DNA of 64,000 nucleotides from Achromobacter kerstersii (GTDB lineage Bacteria > Pseudomonadota > Gammaproteobacteria > Burkholderiales > Burkholderiaceae_B). The stretch is taken from assembly GCF_902859595.1 (NCBI RefSeq), contig NZ_CADIJQ010000011.1:62001-126000 (forward strand), written 5' to 3'. Position numbers and translations under genes: made by a program. Within the stretch, counting starts at the first letter, position 1. Each line of letters opens with the position of its first letter. Positions 24,381 to 31,966 of the stretch are shown in pieces. A model generated the notes under the pieces. The model had not been told where the DNA came from. It saw only the letters and a program-made list of their open reading frames with translations, and did not search any database.

Positions 24381-24758
24381 TTAACGGACCAGCTCGAATT
24401 TCGTCGCCAGGCTTTGCCCCAGCGACTCATCGTAGCGATAACGCAGCGTGATCGGGCGGCCCTTGCGGATCTGGCCGGGCGGCGTGTTGTCCAGCGACAC
24501 ATCAATCTCGCGGTCCACAAATTCGGTGCAATCGGTATCGGCGCGCGCGCCGTCCGGAATGTCGGCCGACTTGACCTTCAACTTGAACGTGGTTTGAGAC
24601 AGCTCCGTGCCATCGGTGCGGTATTGACGCATCTGGACGGCAGGCGTGGAAGCCGTGCCGCTCAAGTCGCAGGAGATGCGCGTCCAGGCGTGGGCGGCAG
24701 GTGCGGCGGCCATCACGGCGATGGCCGCGAGAATGCCGCGCAGGGGGTGGGGTGTCAT
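24381..24758 (-). CDS. Periplasmic hypothetical protein
   Basis: A 125-residue protein with a clean signal peptide (MTPHPLRGILAAIAVMAAAPAAHA, cleavage before WTRISCD). Mature part about 100 residues, beta-rich in look, with two cysteines (ISCDLSG and DTDCTEF) likely to pair in the periplasm. No family recognised. It lies 33 bp from the converging gene and 88 bp downstream of the dicarboxylate symporter on the same strand. Confidence 0.72.
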   Translation of the reverse strand: MTPHPLRGILAAIAVMAAAPAAHAWTRISCDLSGTASTPAVQMRQYRTDGTELSQTTFKLKVKSADIPDGARADTDCTEFVDREIDVSLDNTPPGQIRKGRPITLRYRYDESLGQSLATKFELVR

Positions 24759-24846
24759 GGCATGCGGGTAGCACGTGGCGCTGGGGCGCGACGCGCCGGC
24801 GGGTGGCAACAGGGATTCCTATGTTGCTCCCGCCGCTGCGCGCCGG

Positions 24847-26157
24847 TCAAGCGTTGTCGCGGGCCTCGGCCACGTTCATTTGAGCGGCCGGGCTGGCCAC
24901 TGCGGCCTGCTCATCCTGATTATTCTGGTCACCCTGGTCACCTTCCAGTTTGGCGATGACGGCGGTGGCCAGGCTGTTGCCCACCACGTTGGTGGCCGTG
25001 CGGCCCATGTCGAAGAACTGGTCGATGCCCATGATCAGCAGCAGGCCGGCTTCGGGCAGGTGGAACATCGGCAGGGTGGCGGCCACCACCACGAGCGAGG
25101 CGCGCGCCACACCGGCCATGCCCTTGCTGGTCACCATCAGCACCAGCAGCAGCGTGAGCTGCTGCGAGAAGCTCATCTCGATGTTGTAAGCCTGCGCGAT
25201 GAACAGCACCGCGAACGACTGATACATCATCGAGCCGTCCAGGTTGAACGAGTAACCCAGCGGCAGCACAAAACCCGAGATGCGCTTGGACACGCCAAAG
25301 CGTTCCAGCGCTTCGATGGTCTTGGGGTATGCGGATTCGCTGCTGGCGGTAGAGAAGGCGAGCAGGGTGGGTTCCTTGATCAGCCCGCCCAAGCGGCGCG
25401 TGGACTTGCCCAGGAACAGGTAGCCGACGCCAAACAGAATGGCCCACAGCAGCGCCAGGCCCAGATAGAACTCCCCGATCAGCTTGCCGTAGCTGACCAG
25501 CACGCCCAGGCCTTCGGTAGTGATGGCGGCGGCCATGGCGGCGAACACGCCCAGCGGCGCAAAGCGCATCACGTAGTCGGTCACGCGGAACATGATCTTG
25601 GCCAGCTCGTCGATCATGTTGTAGATCGTGTTGTGGCCCTTGCTGCGAATGAACGACAGCGCCGCGCCGAAGAACAGCGAGAACACCAGAATCTGCAGGA
25701 TCTCGTTGTTGGCCATCGCTTCGGCGATGCTCTTGGGGAACACGTGCGCAATGAAGGCCTTGAGCGTGAAGTCGCCCGTCTTCAGACCCGATGTGATGCC
25801 CGCGTCCGGAATCGCCAGGTTCATGTGCGCGCCGGGCTGGAAGATATTGACCAGCATCAGCCCAAGCAGCAGCGAGATTGCCGACGCAGAGATGAACCAG
25901 ACCATGGCGCGCAGGCCGATGCGGCCCACAGCATTGGCGTCGCTCATGCTGGCCAGACCGGATACCAGCGTCGCGAACACCAGCGGGGCGATGATCATCT
26001 TGATCATGCGCAGGAAGATGTCTGTGATCAGGCTGAAGTACGACGCAATGTCTGCGGCATGTTTCGCGTCTTGCGCCGTCTTATTGCAGAGGTAGCCCAC
26101 CAGGACGCCCAACACCATGGCGATGCCGATGTAACGCGTCAGCTTCTTTGTATTCAT
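24847..26157 (-). CDS. Dicarboxylate/amino acid:cation symporter (DAACS family)
   Basis: A 436-residue inner-membrane symporter with about eight membrane segments and two re-entrant loops. Conserved motifs are FSTASSESAYPKT (serine-rich hairpin 1), PLGYSFNLDGSMMY and MGIDQFFDMGRTATNVVGN (the NVVGN binding region), as in DctA/GltP. Expected substrates are C4-dicarboxylates or glutamate/aspartate. The C-terminus has a Gly-Asp-Gln/Asn-Asn-Gln mini-repeat (EGDQGDQNNQDEQ). Start at ATG 26155-26157 (MNTKK); a TTG two codons earlier is not needed. Confidence 0.9.
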   Translation of the reverse strand: MNTKKLTRYIGIAMVLGVLVGYLCNKTAQDAKHAADIASYFSLITDIFLRMIKMIIAPLVFATLVSGLASMSDANAVGRIGLRAMVWFISASAISLLLGLMLVNIFQPGAHMNLAIPDAGITSGLKTGDFTLKAFIAHVFPKSIAEAMANNEILQILVFSLFFGAALSFIRSKGHNTIYNMIDELAKIMFRVTDYVMRFAPLGVFAAMAAAITTEGLGVLVSYGKLIGEFYLGLALLWAILFGVGYLFLGKSTRRLGGLIKEPTLLAFSTASSESAYPKTIEALERFGVSKRISGFVLPLGYSFNLDGSMMYQSFAVLFIAQAYNIEMSFSQQLTLLLVLMVTSKGMAGVARASLVVVAATLPMFHLPEAGLLLIMGIDQFFDMGRTATNVVGNSLATAVIAKLEGDQGDQNNQDEQAAVASPAAQMNVAEARDNA

Positions 26158-26521
26158 GATCAAAACGGAAACGAGGGACCTGTCGCTCGGCCCGCATTCG
26201 GGGCGCGGCCCGCCGGCATGGGGCGAGGCAGGACGGGGTCCGGTGAGACGGATATGCCAGGGGCCCCGAGAGCGCGGGTTTTCCCTTGGGGCGCGATGTT
26301 AACGCCGCAAACCTGACAGTTAGTTGTCAGCTTGGGGACGCATCGAGTGTTGATTCCCAGGGGGCCAGGGCGATGGGTTGGATACGTTTCGTATCAATAT
26401 TCCGAGCTCCCCGAACCCTCGCCGCCCATGCCAGAATGGGCCCGCTCCGGCGCCTTCTGACGGCCAGGGGCGCACCGATAAGAACCGGCCCCGACCGGGG
26501 CGATAAATAGGAGACAAGGCA
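26158..26521. other. 364-bp divergent intergenic region
   Basis: Separates the symporter (minus strand) from the SMP-30 gene (plus strand), so it must carry both promoters. The outstanding element is an 18-bp dyad at 26313-26330. No gene was found; short frames on either strand lack starts with ribosome sites. Confidence 0.6.
26313..26330. promoter_or_regulatory. Perfect 6-bp inverted repeat, possible operator
   Basis: CTGACA-GTTAGT-TGTCAG lies near the middle of the divergent region, 155 bp from the symporter start and 191 bp from the SMP-30 start. No adjacent regulator gene identifies its binder. Confidence 0.45.
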
Positions 26522-27421
26522 ATGCCGAAACGTGAATTGTCCGTGCTGGCGTCCGGGTACACGTACCTGGAAGGGCTGCGGTGGCACGAAGACCGCCTGT
26601 GGGCGTCGGATTTCTATACCGAGCAGGTGATCGCCGTGGATCTGGCCGGCAAGGTCGAACAGATCTGCCGAGTGCCGCAGCAGCCTTCGGGCCTGGGCTG
26701 GCTGCCCGATGGCCGCTTGCTGATCTCATCCATGAAAGACCGCAAGGTGCTGCGCCGCGAGAAGGATGGCACGCTCGCCGTGCATGCCGACTTGTCAGCG
26801 CTGACGGGCGGCCCTATCAATGACATGGTGGTGGATGCCGAAGGCCGGGCCTATGTGGGCAATTTCGGTTTTGACCTGATGGCGGGCGAGCCGGTCGCGA
26901 CGACGACGCTGGTGAAGGTGGACACGGACGGCGTGGCGCAAGTGGTGGCCGACGGGCTGTGCTTTCCCAACGGCTCGTTCATTACCCCCGACGGCAAGAC
27001 GATGATCGTCAACGAAACCTTCGGCAACCGCATTTCCGAGTTCGACATCCTGGCCAACGGTGCGCTGGGCCCCCGGCGCGACTGGGCGAACTTCGGCGCC
27101 TTGCCCGACAGCGACGACTTGTCAGTGCTGATCGCGGCGTCGGCCATCGGCCCCGACGGCGGCGCGCTGGACGCGGAAGGCGCGGTGTGGGTGGCGGACG
27201 CCATCGGCAAACGAATCGTGCGGGTGGCGCGCGGCGGCCAGATTCTTGAGCAGATCGACACCGGCGAATTCGGCATCTTCGCCGCAGCGCTGGGCGGGCC
27301 GGACGGCTGCACATTGTTCATGGCCGCAGCACCGGACTTCATCGAAGCCAACCGCCGCGCCAAACCCGAAGGGCGCATTCTGATGACTCGGGTAGACGTG
27401 CCGCACGCCGGCCGGCCTTGA
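26522..27421 (+). CDS. SMP-30/gluconolactonase/LRE-family protein
   Basis: A 299-residue six-bladed beta-propeller hydrolase. GLRWHEDRLWASDFYTEQV, GPINDMVVDAEGRAYVGNFGFD, CFPNGSFITPDGKTMIVNETF and PDGGALDAEGAVWVADAIG carry the metal-ligand Glu, Asn and Asp residues of the family, which opens sugar lactones or related esters. Cytosolic; no signal peptide. ATG 26522 has a strong AGGAGA site. Single-gene unit; the lactone used is not evident from neighbours. Confidence 0.87.
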   Translation: MPKRELSVLASGYTYLEGLRWHEDRLWASDFYTEQVIAVDLAGKVEQICRVPQQPSGLGWLPDGRLLISSMKDRKVLRREKDGTLAVHADLSALTGGPINDMVVDAEGRAYVGNFGFDLMAGEPVATTTLVKVDTDGVAQVVADGLCFPNGSFITPDGKTMIVNETFGNRISEFDILANGALGPRRDWANFGALPDSDDLSVLIAASAIGPDGGALDAEGAVWVADAIGKRIVRVARGGQILEQIDTGEFGIFAAALGGPDGCTLFMAAAPDFIEANRRAKPEGRILMTRVDVPHAGRP

Positions 27422-27626
27422 TCGCGGGCGAGGGTCCAAACGGGGCCGTCGCCCCTTTGTCCATCCCTCGTCCGGGGGATGCGACCTAGCCGCCGAGCAG
27501 CGCGCCATCCTCTGAATGGACCGGATACGGCCGGTTGCAAGACCTTTCAGCGATTCCCCCGTAAAATCACCCCATTCAGCAGGACTTCAACCATCTTTCC
27601 ATAGACAGTACTTAGGAGGACCACTC

Positions 27627-28691
27627 ATGGCCCTAGTCTCCATGCGCCAGTTGCTCGACCACGCCGCCGAGAACGGCTACGGCATTCCGGCTTTCAACGT
27701 CAACAACCTGGAACAAGTCCAGGCCATCATGGAAGCCGCTGCGGAGACCGACAGCCCGGTGATCATGCAGGCGTCGGCCGGCGCGCGTAAGTACGCGGGC
27801 GAAGGCTTCCTGAAGCACCTGATCCAGGCCGCAGTGGAATCCTACCCGCACATCCCCGTCGTGATGCACCAGGATCACGGCCAGTCGCCCAAGGTCTGCC
27901 AAGGCGCCATCGACCTGGGATTCTCCAGCGTGATGATGGACGGTTCGCTGAAAGAAGACGGCAAGACCATCGCCGACTACGACTACAACGTCGAAGTCAC
28001 CAAGAAAGTCGTGGACATCGCCCACAAGCTGGGCGTGACGGTTGAAGGCGAACTCGGCTGCCTGGGTTCCCTGGAAACCATGGAAGGCGACAAGGAAGAC
28101 GGCCACGGCGCCGACGGCAAGCTGACGATGGACCAGCTGCTGACCGACCCGGAACAAGCCGCCGACTTCGTGCGCCGCACGCAGCTGGACGCCCTGGCGA
28201 TCGCCATCGGCACCAGCCACGGCGCCTACAAGTTCACGCGCAAGCCCACGGGCGACATCCTGTCGATCTCCCGCATCAAGGAAATCCACGCCCGCCTGCC
28301 GAACACCCACCTGGTGATGCACGGCAGCTCCAGCGTGCCGCAGGAACTGCTGGCCGAGATCCGTGAATTCGGCGGCAACATGAAGGAAACCTACGGCGTG
28401 CCGGTCGAGGAAATCCAGGAAGCCATCAAGTACGGCGTGCGCAAGATCAATATCGACACCGATATCCGTCTGGCCATGACCGGCGCGATCCGCCGCTTCT
28501 TTGCCGAGAACCCGGAAAAGTTCGACCCGCGTGAATACCTGAAGCCCGCCCGCGCCGCCGCCCGCGCGATCTGTGTGGCTCGCTACACGGAATTCGGCAC
28601 CGCCGGCAACGCCAGCAAGATCAAGGCGCTGCCGCTGACCGACATCGCCGCGCAATACGCGTCGGGCAAGCTGTCGCAAGTGGTGCAATAA
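27627..28691 (+). CDS. fba: Class II fructose-bisphosphate aldolase (Calvin-cycle subtype)
   Basis: A 354-residue Zn-dependent aldolase of glycolysis/gluconeogenesis (fructose 1,6-bisphosphate to DHAP and glyceraldehyde 3-phosphate). HQDHGQS and MDGSLKEDGKTIADYDYNVEVTK carry active-site and metal residues; AIGTSHGAYKF and HGSSSVPQ follow, then NIDTDIRLAMTGAIRRFF. ATG 27627 has an ideal AGGAGG at 27614-27619; the open frame upstream lacks family sequence. It ends with a strong terminator at 28731-28766, so it is monocistronic. Confidence 0.95.
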   Translation: MALVSMRQLLDHAAENGYGIPAFNVNNLEQVQAIMEAAAETDSPVIMQASAGARKYAGEGFLKHLIQAAVESYPHIPVVMHQDHGQSPKVCQGAIDLGFSSVMMDGSLKEDGKTIADYDYNVEVTKKVVDIAHKLGVTVEGELGCLGSLETMEGDKEDGHGADGKLTMDQLLTDPEQAADFVRRTQLDALAIAIGTSHGAYKFTRKPTGDILSISRIKEIHARLPNTHLVMHGSSSVPQELLAEIREFGGNMKETYGVPVEEIQEAIKYGVRKINIDTDIRLAMTGAIRRFFAENPEKFDPREYLKPARAAARAICVARYTEFGTAGNASKIKALPLTDIAAQYASGKLSQVVQ

Positions 28692-28730
28692 GCTCTGCCG
28701 TGCGCCGTCCTCGGGCGGCGCACACAAGCA

Positions 28731-28766
28731 AAAGGGGCGGCCTCGCATGGGGCCGCCCCTTTTTTT
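28731..28766 (+). terminator. Rho-independent terminator of fba
   Basis: AAAGGGGCGGCC, a 7-base loop, then GGCCGCCCCTTT with a seven-T run. The minus strand also has a short T-run, so it may serve the converging GFA gene as well. Confidence 0.92.
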
Positions 28767-28773
28767 ATGCGGG

Positions 28774-28821
28774 TGCGATGCAGTCTGAATAGGACTATGC
28801 AGTGCAGTCTGAATAGCGCTA
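28774..28821 (-). repeat. Stop-codon-anchored 24-bp direct repeat after the GFA gene
   Basis: Read on the minus strand, two 24-bp units, both beginning with TAG and sharing CTATTCAGACTGCA. The first TAG (28821-28819) is the stop codon of the GFA gene. Only five of the 24 positions differ between copies. Confidence 0.85.
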
Positions 28822-29274
28822 TCCCGCCGGCGAGTTCTTGGGAAAGTGCGGCACGTTGCGGTCCACGTGGTGCCAGGACGGCGCCGAGCTCGTCCACAGG
28901 CTGGCCTTGGCGTGGAAGGCTTCCGGGTCGTCCAGCGACCCCGCGCGCACCACTTCGTACCCCATGCCTTCCGAGCCGCCGAACAGCGGCGTGCCACAGG
29001 CGGCGCAGAAGCTGCGCATGACGGTGTGGCCGGAATCGCCCTTGTAGCGGTGCTCCTTGGCCTGGCCGCGCAGCATCGTGACCGAGCCGGCGGGGAAGAT
29101 CAACGCATGGGACGGGGCGCCGCCGCTGGAATACTGGCAGTCCCGGCAATGACAGGTGGCCGCGGTGATGGGCTCATCCGTGACGGCGTAACGGACGGCG
29201 CCGCACTGGCATCCCCCCGTCAGATGAACCTGCGCGTCGGCGTGGGACGGGCGTTTTTGGGATGCATCCTGCAT
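28819..29274 (-). CDS. GFA-family (CENP-V/GFA domain) zinc protein
   Basis: A 151-residue single-domain protein. Zinc cysteines appear as GGCQCGAVRYAV, TCHCRDCQYSSGGAPSHALIF and SFCAACGTPLFGGSEGM. It belongs to the broad glutathione-dependent formaldehyde-activating family but lies in a different subgroup from the one at 5488-5919 (longer N-terminus, Ser/Gly-rich second motif). Start at ATG 29272-29274; the upstream open stretch is Arg-rich and unlike the family. Its stop codon starts a 24-bp repeat. Confidence 0.87.
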   Translation of the reverse strand: MQDASQKRPSHADAQVHLTGGCQCGAVRYAVTDEPITAATCHCRDCQYSSGGAPSHALIFPAGSVTMLRGQAKEHRYKGDSGHTVMRSFCAACGTPLFGGSEGMGYEVVRAGSLDDPEAFHAKASLWTSSAPSWHHVDRNVPHFPKNSPAG

Positions 29275-29467
29275 ACGACGTTGTCTCCTCCAGGGGTATT
29301 GGGGGGCGCCGTAACGCGGGTCGCGGTCGGCGCGCATGTTGGAACGCAGCCAGACTAACCTGCTGCCCGCCGCCCGGCAAGACGGGCTTATTTGCAGTAA
29401 TCTATGCGCTTTGCACGACCCGCTTTCCAGCGCCCGGTCGGCTCTGAAGTTTCCAATTTCGTTCTAC

Positions 29468-29497
29468 TTCCCGCCCTGGCGCTGCCCGAGGCGGGAA
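29468..29497 (+). promoter_or_regulatory. Hairpin in the purC leader
   Basis: TTCCCGCC and GGCGGGAA enclose a 14-base loop and are followed within nine bases by a five-T run, 28 bp before the purC start. It could be an attenuator or a terminator of upstream transcription. Confidence 0.4.
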
Positions 29498-29524
29498 TCT
29501 TCATTTTTGCCATAGGCCATTCCC

Positions 29525-30406
29525 GTGACTTCTGCTTTGCATCAATCCAGCATCAAGTCCTTGCCGCTGCTGGGCCGCGGTAAGGTGCGCGATATGTACG
29601 CGGTGGGCGACGACAAGTTGCTGATCGTCGCGTCGGATCGTATCTCCGCCTTCGACGTGATTCTTGACGATCCCATTCCCGGCAAGGGACAGGTGCTGAC
29701 CGAGCTGACCGAATTCTGGTTGCAGAAGCTGGCCCACATCCTGCCGAACCACTCCACGGGCGTGAAGCCCGAAGACGTGGTGGCCCCGGACGAAGTTGAC
29801 CAGGTGCGCGGCCGCGCCGTCGTCGTCAAGCGCCTGAAGCCGATCCTGGTGGAAGCGGTTGCCCGCGGCTACCTGATCGGTTCCGGCTGGAAAGACTACC
29901 AATCCACCGGCGCCATCTGCGGCATCAAGCTGCCCGCCGGCCTGCAACAGGCCAGCCAGTTGCCCGAACCCATCTTCACGCCCGCCGCCAAGGCCGAATT
30001 CGGCATGCACGACGAGAACGTGGATTTCGCGCACGTGGTCAAGGAAGTCGGCCAGGAAATGGCCGAGCGCATCCGCGACGTGACGCTCAAGCTGTATGCC
30101 GAAGCCGCCAAGTTCGCCGCCACCAAGGGCATCATCATTGCCGACACCAAGTTCGAATTCGGCCTGGACGACAACGGCACGCTGCACTTGATGGACGAAG
30201 TGCTGACGCCCGATTCCTCGCGCTTCTGGCCGGCTGACGGCTACCGCGTGGGCATCAGCCCCCCGTCGTTCGACAAGCAGTTCGTGCGCGACTGGCTCGA
30301 AACCCAAACCTGGGACAAGACGCCGCCCGCACCGCGCCTGCCGCAGGACGTGCTGGAAAAGACCGCCGCCAAGTACCGCGAAGCGCTGGACCGCCTGGTC
30401 GCCTGA
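29525..30406 (+). CDS. purC: Phosphoribosylaminoimidazole-succinocarboxamide synthase PurC
   Basis: A 293-residue SAICAR synthetase of purine synthesis, joining CAIR and aspartate with ATP. LGRGKVRDMYAVGDDKLLIVASDRISAFDVIL, GSGWKDYQSTG and DTKFEFGLDDNGTLHLMDEVLTPDSSRFW are conserved. The start is GTG at 29525, directly before the conserved N-terminus. Length matches the yeast-like betaproteobacterial form (about 295) rather than the short E. coli form (237). Ends at a strong terminator, so purE/purK are a separate unit. Confidence 0.95.
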   Translation: MTSALHQSSIKSLPLLGRGKVRDMYAVGDDKLLIVASDRISAFDVILDDPIPGKGQVLTELTEFWLQKLAHILPNHSTGVKPEDVVAPDEVDQVRGRAVVVKRLKPILVEAVARGYLIGSGWKDYQSTGAICGIKLPAGLQQASQLPEPIFTPAAKAEFGMHDENVDFAHVVKEVGQEMAERIRDVTLKLYAEAAKFAATKGIIIADTKFEFGLDDNGTLHLMDEVLTPDSSRFWPADGYRVGISPPSFDKQFVRDWLETQTWDKTPPAPRLPQDVLEKTAAKYREALDRLVA

Positions 30407-30428
30407 CCCGGCAAGCTCTGCGCTGTCA

Positions 30429-30460
30429 AAAACCCGCTCCTGTGTTGAGCGGGTTTTTTT
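30429..30460 (+). terminator. Rho-independent terminator of purC
   Basis: AACCCGCT and AGCGGGTT stem with a short loop, followed by seven Ts; it lies 23 bp past the purC stop. Confidence 0.92.
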
Positions 30461-30592
30461 CGCCGGTTGCCGGCGGTTCTTGCAGCCCGATCGGCCCCGG
30501 CAATAGGGGGTTTTCGATAGGAAATATGTCGGATTGTTACGCTATACTCGTCGGTTGCCTTCGCAGAACGTCCGACGACAGGAGCCTTCCGC

Positions 30593-30751
30593 ATGATCAT
30601 GATGTTGCCTTTTCTGACCGGATTGGTCGCGGTGTGGTTTGGCGTGGCGGGTAAACGCCGCCCGTGCGTGACCTTCTGGGTGCTGACGTTGGTGATCTTC
30701 GCCGCTTGGTGCCAGCACCACATGACCAGCCCGCTGGCGCTGTCGCTGTAA
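30593..30751 (+). CDS. DUF5993-type small membrane protein
   Basis: A 52-residue protein with two hydrophobic segments (about residues 3-18 and 25-42) and a cysteine in each half (RRPCVTFW and AWCQHH). It matches the small DUF5993 type found directly upstream of dsbB homologues. It is 10 bp from dsbB and shares its promoter (a TATACT -10-like hexamer sits at about 30543). The neighbouring thiol oxidase suggests a helper role in disulfide formation, which is inference. Start at ATG 30593 (MIMMLPF). Confidence 0.8.
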   Translation: MIMMLPFLTGLVAVWFGVAGKRRPCVTFWVLTLVIFAAWCQHHMTSPLALSL

Positions 30752-30761
30752 GGGCCAAGCC

Positions 30762-31334
30762 ATGATCTTCTCCCGCAATCCAGCGCGCGGCTCGCGCGTC
30801 TTGAACGGCCTGGCGCTGCTGGGTGTGACCGGCATTCTTGGCATGGCGTTTGCCTGGCAGATCGTCTATGACGAGCTGCCTTGCCCGCTTTGCCTGCTGC
30901 AACGCGTCGCGCTTATCCTGGCCGGCGTCGGCTTCCTCTTGAACATGCGCCTGGGGCCATCGCCCATGCACTACGCGATGAGCATCGCCGCATCGCTGGG
31001 CGGCATGGTCGCCTCTGGCCGGCAAGTCCTGCTGCACATGGCGCCCGGCGACCCGGGCTATGGCTCGCCCTTTCTGGGCATGCACTTCTATACCTGGGCG
31101 TTCATCGCATTCGCCGCCATCATCGTTTTCAGCATCCTGATGCAGACCGCCGACCGCAAATGGGGCGACAGCATGCTGAAAAAGCCGGTGCCCATGCTGG
31201 GCGTGGTGGTCATGGCCCTGTTTTTCATCATGACCCTGGCCAACGTTGGCAGCACCACGCTAGAGTGCGGTTTCGGGCCTTGCCCGGACGATCCCACCAC
31301 CTATCTGTGGCTGCCGTCTTCGGCCACGCCGTAG
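30762..31334 (+). CDS. dsbB: Disulfide bond formation protein DsbB-like
   Basis: A 190-residue inner-membrane thiol oxidase with about five membrane segments rather than four. The quinone-linked pair CPLC is at residues 41-44, as in E. coli DsbB. The loop between segments 3 and 4, where E. coli has its second pair, lacks cysteine. Instead a pair occurs in the C-terminal tail (ECGFGPC, about residues 169 and 174) after an extra membrane segment, which would put the tail in the periplasm. It should reoxidise DsbA or a related partner. Co-transcribed with the DUF5993 gene. Confidence 0.88.
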   Translation: MIFSRNPARGSRVLNGLALLGVTGILGMAFAWQIVYDELPCPLCLLQRVALILAGVGFLLNMRLGPSPMHYAMSIAASLGGMVASGRQVLLHMAPGDPGYGSPFLGMHFYTWAFIAFAAIIVFSILMQTADRKWGDSMLKKPVPMLGVVVMALFFIMTLANVGSTTLECGFGPCPDDPTTYLWLPSSATP

Positions 31335-31439
31335 CCTGTCGCGCGCGCCGGGTAAAATACCGGGTTTCGCGGATACGTTCCGCGGTCCTTTGACATTCCG
31401 CGGGCGGGTTTCCGCGGTCTTACCTCTTTGACACCGGTT

Positions 31440-31961
31440 ATGACAGCCAAGACTTCCGCAGCGGCAGAGGCCACCCCCGTGGTGGGCGTGATTATGGGAT
31501 CTTCCAGCGATTGGGAGGTCATGAAGCACGCGGTCACCATGCTTGAGGACTTCGGCGTGGCCTACGAGGCGCGCGTGATTTCCGCGCACCGCATGCCGCA
31601 GGACATGGCCGAGTACGGCGCTGCGGCGTACGACCGCGGCCTGCGCGGCATCATCGCCGGCGCCGGGGGCGCGGCCCACTTGCCGGGCATGATGGCGGCG
31701 CTGACCGAAGTGCCGGTGTTTGGCGTGCCGGTGCCTTCCAAATACCTGCGTGGCGAAGACTCGCTCTTGTCCATCGTGCAGATGCCCAAGGGCGTGCCGG
31801 TGGCCACCTTCGCCATCGGCGAAGCGGGCGCGGCCAACGCAGCGCTGCACCTGATCGCCACGCTGGCGGGCACCGATGCCGGTTTGCACAAGAAGCTGGT
31901 GGCCTTCCGCGCGCGCCAGACGCAAGCCGCGCGCGACATGAAGGTTCCGCCCGAGGCCTGA
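31440..31961 (+). CDS. purE: N5-carboxyaminoimidazole ribonucleotide mutase PurE
   Basis: A 173-residue class I PurE that converts N5-CAIR to CAIR. VVGVIMGSSSDWEVMKHA, SAHRMPQDMAEY (catalytic His), IIAGAGGAAHLPGM and GVPVPSKYLRGEDSLLSIVQMPKGVPVATF are conserved. ATG 31440 chosen; a TTG four codons upstream is unlikely. purK starts five bases after the stop. The 105-bp leader has three CCGCGG copies (31380-31417). Confidence 0.95.
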   Translation: MTAKTSAAAEATPVVGVIMGSSSDWEVMKHAVTMLEDFGVAYEARVISAHRMPQDMAEYGAAAYDRGLRGIIAGAGGAAHLPGMMAALTEVPVFGVPVPSKYLRGEDSLLSIVQMPKGVPVATFAIGEAGAANAALHLIATLAGTDAGLHKKLVAFRARQTQAARDMKVPPEA

Positions 31962-31966
31962 TCCGT

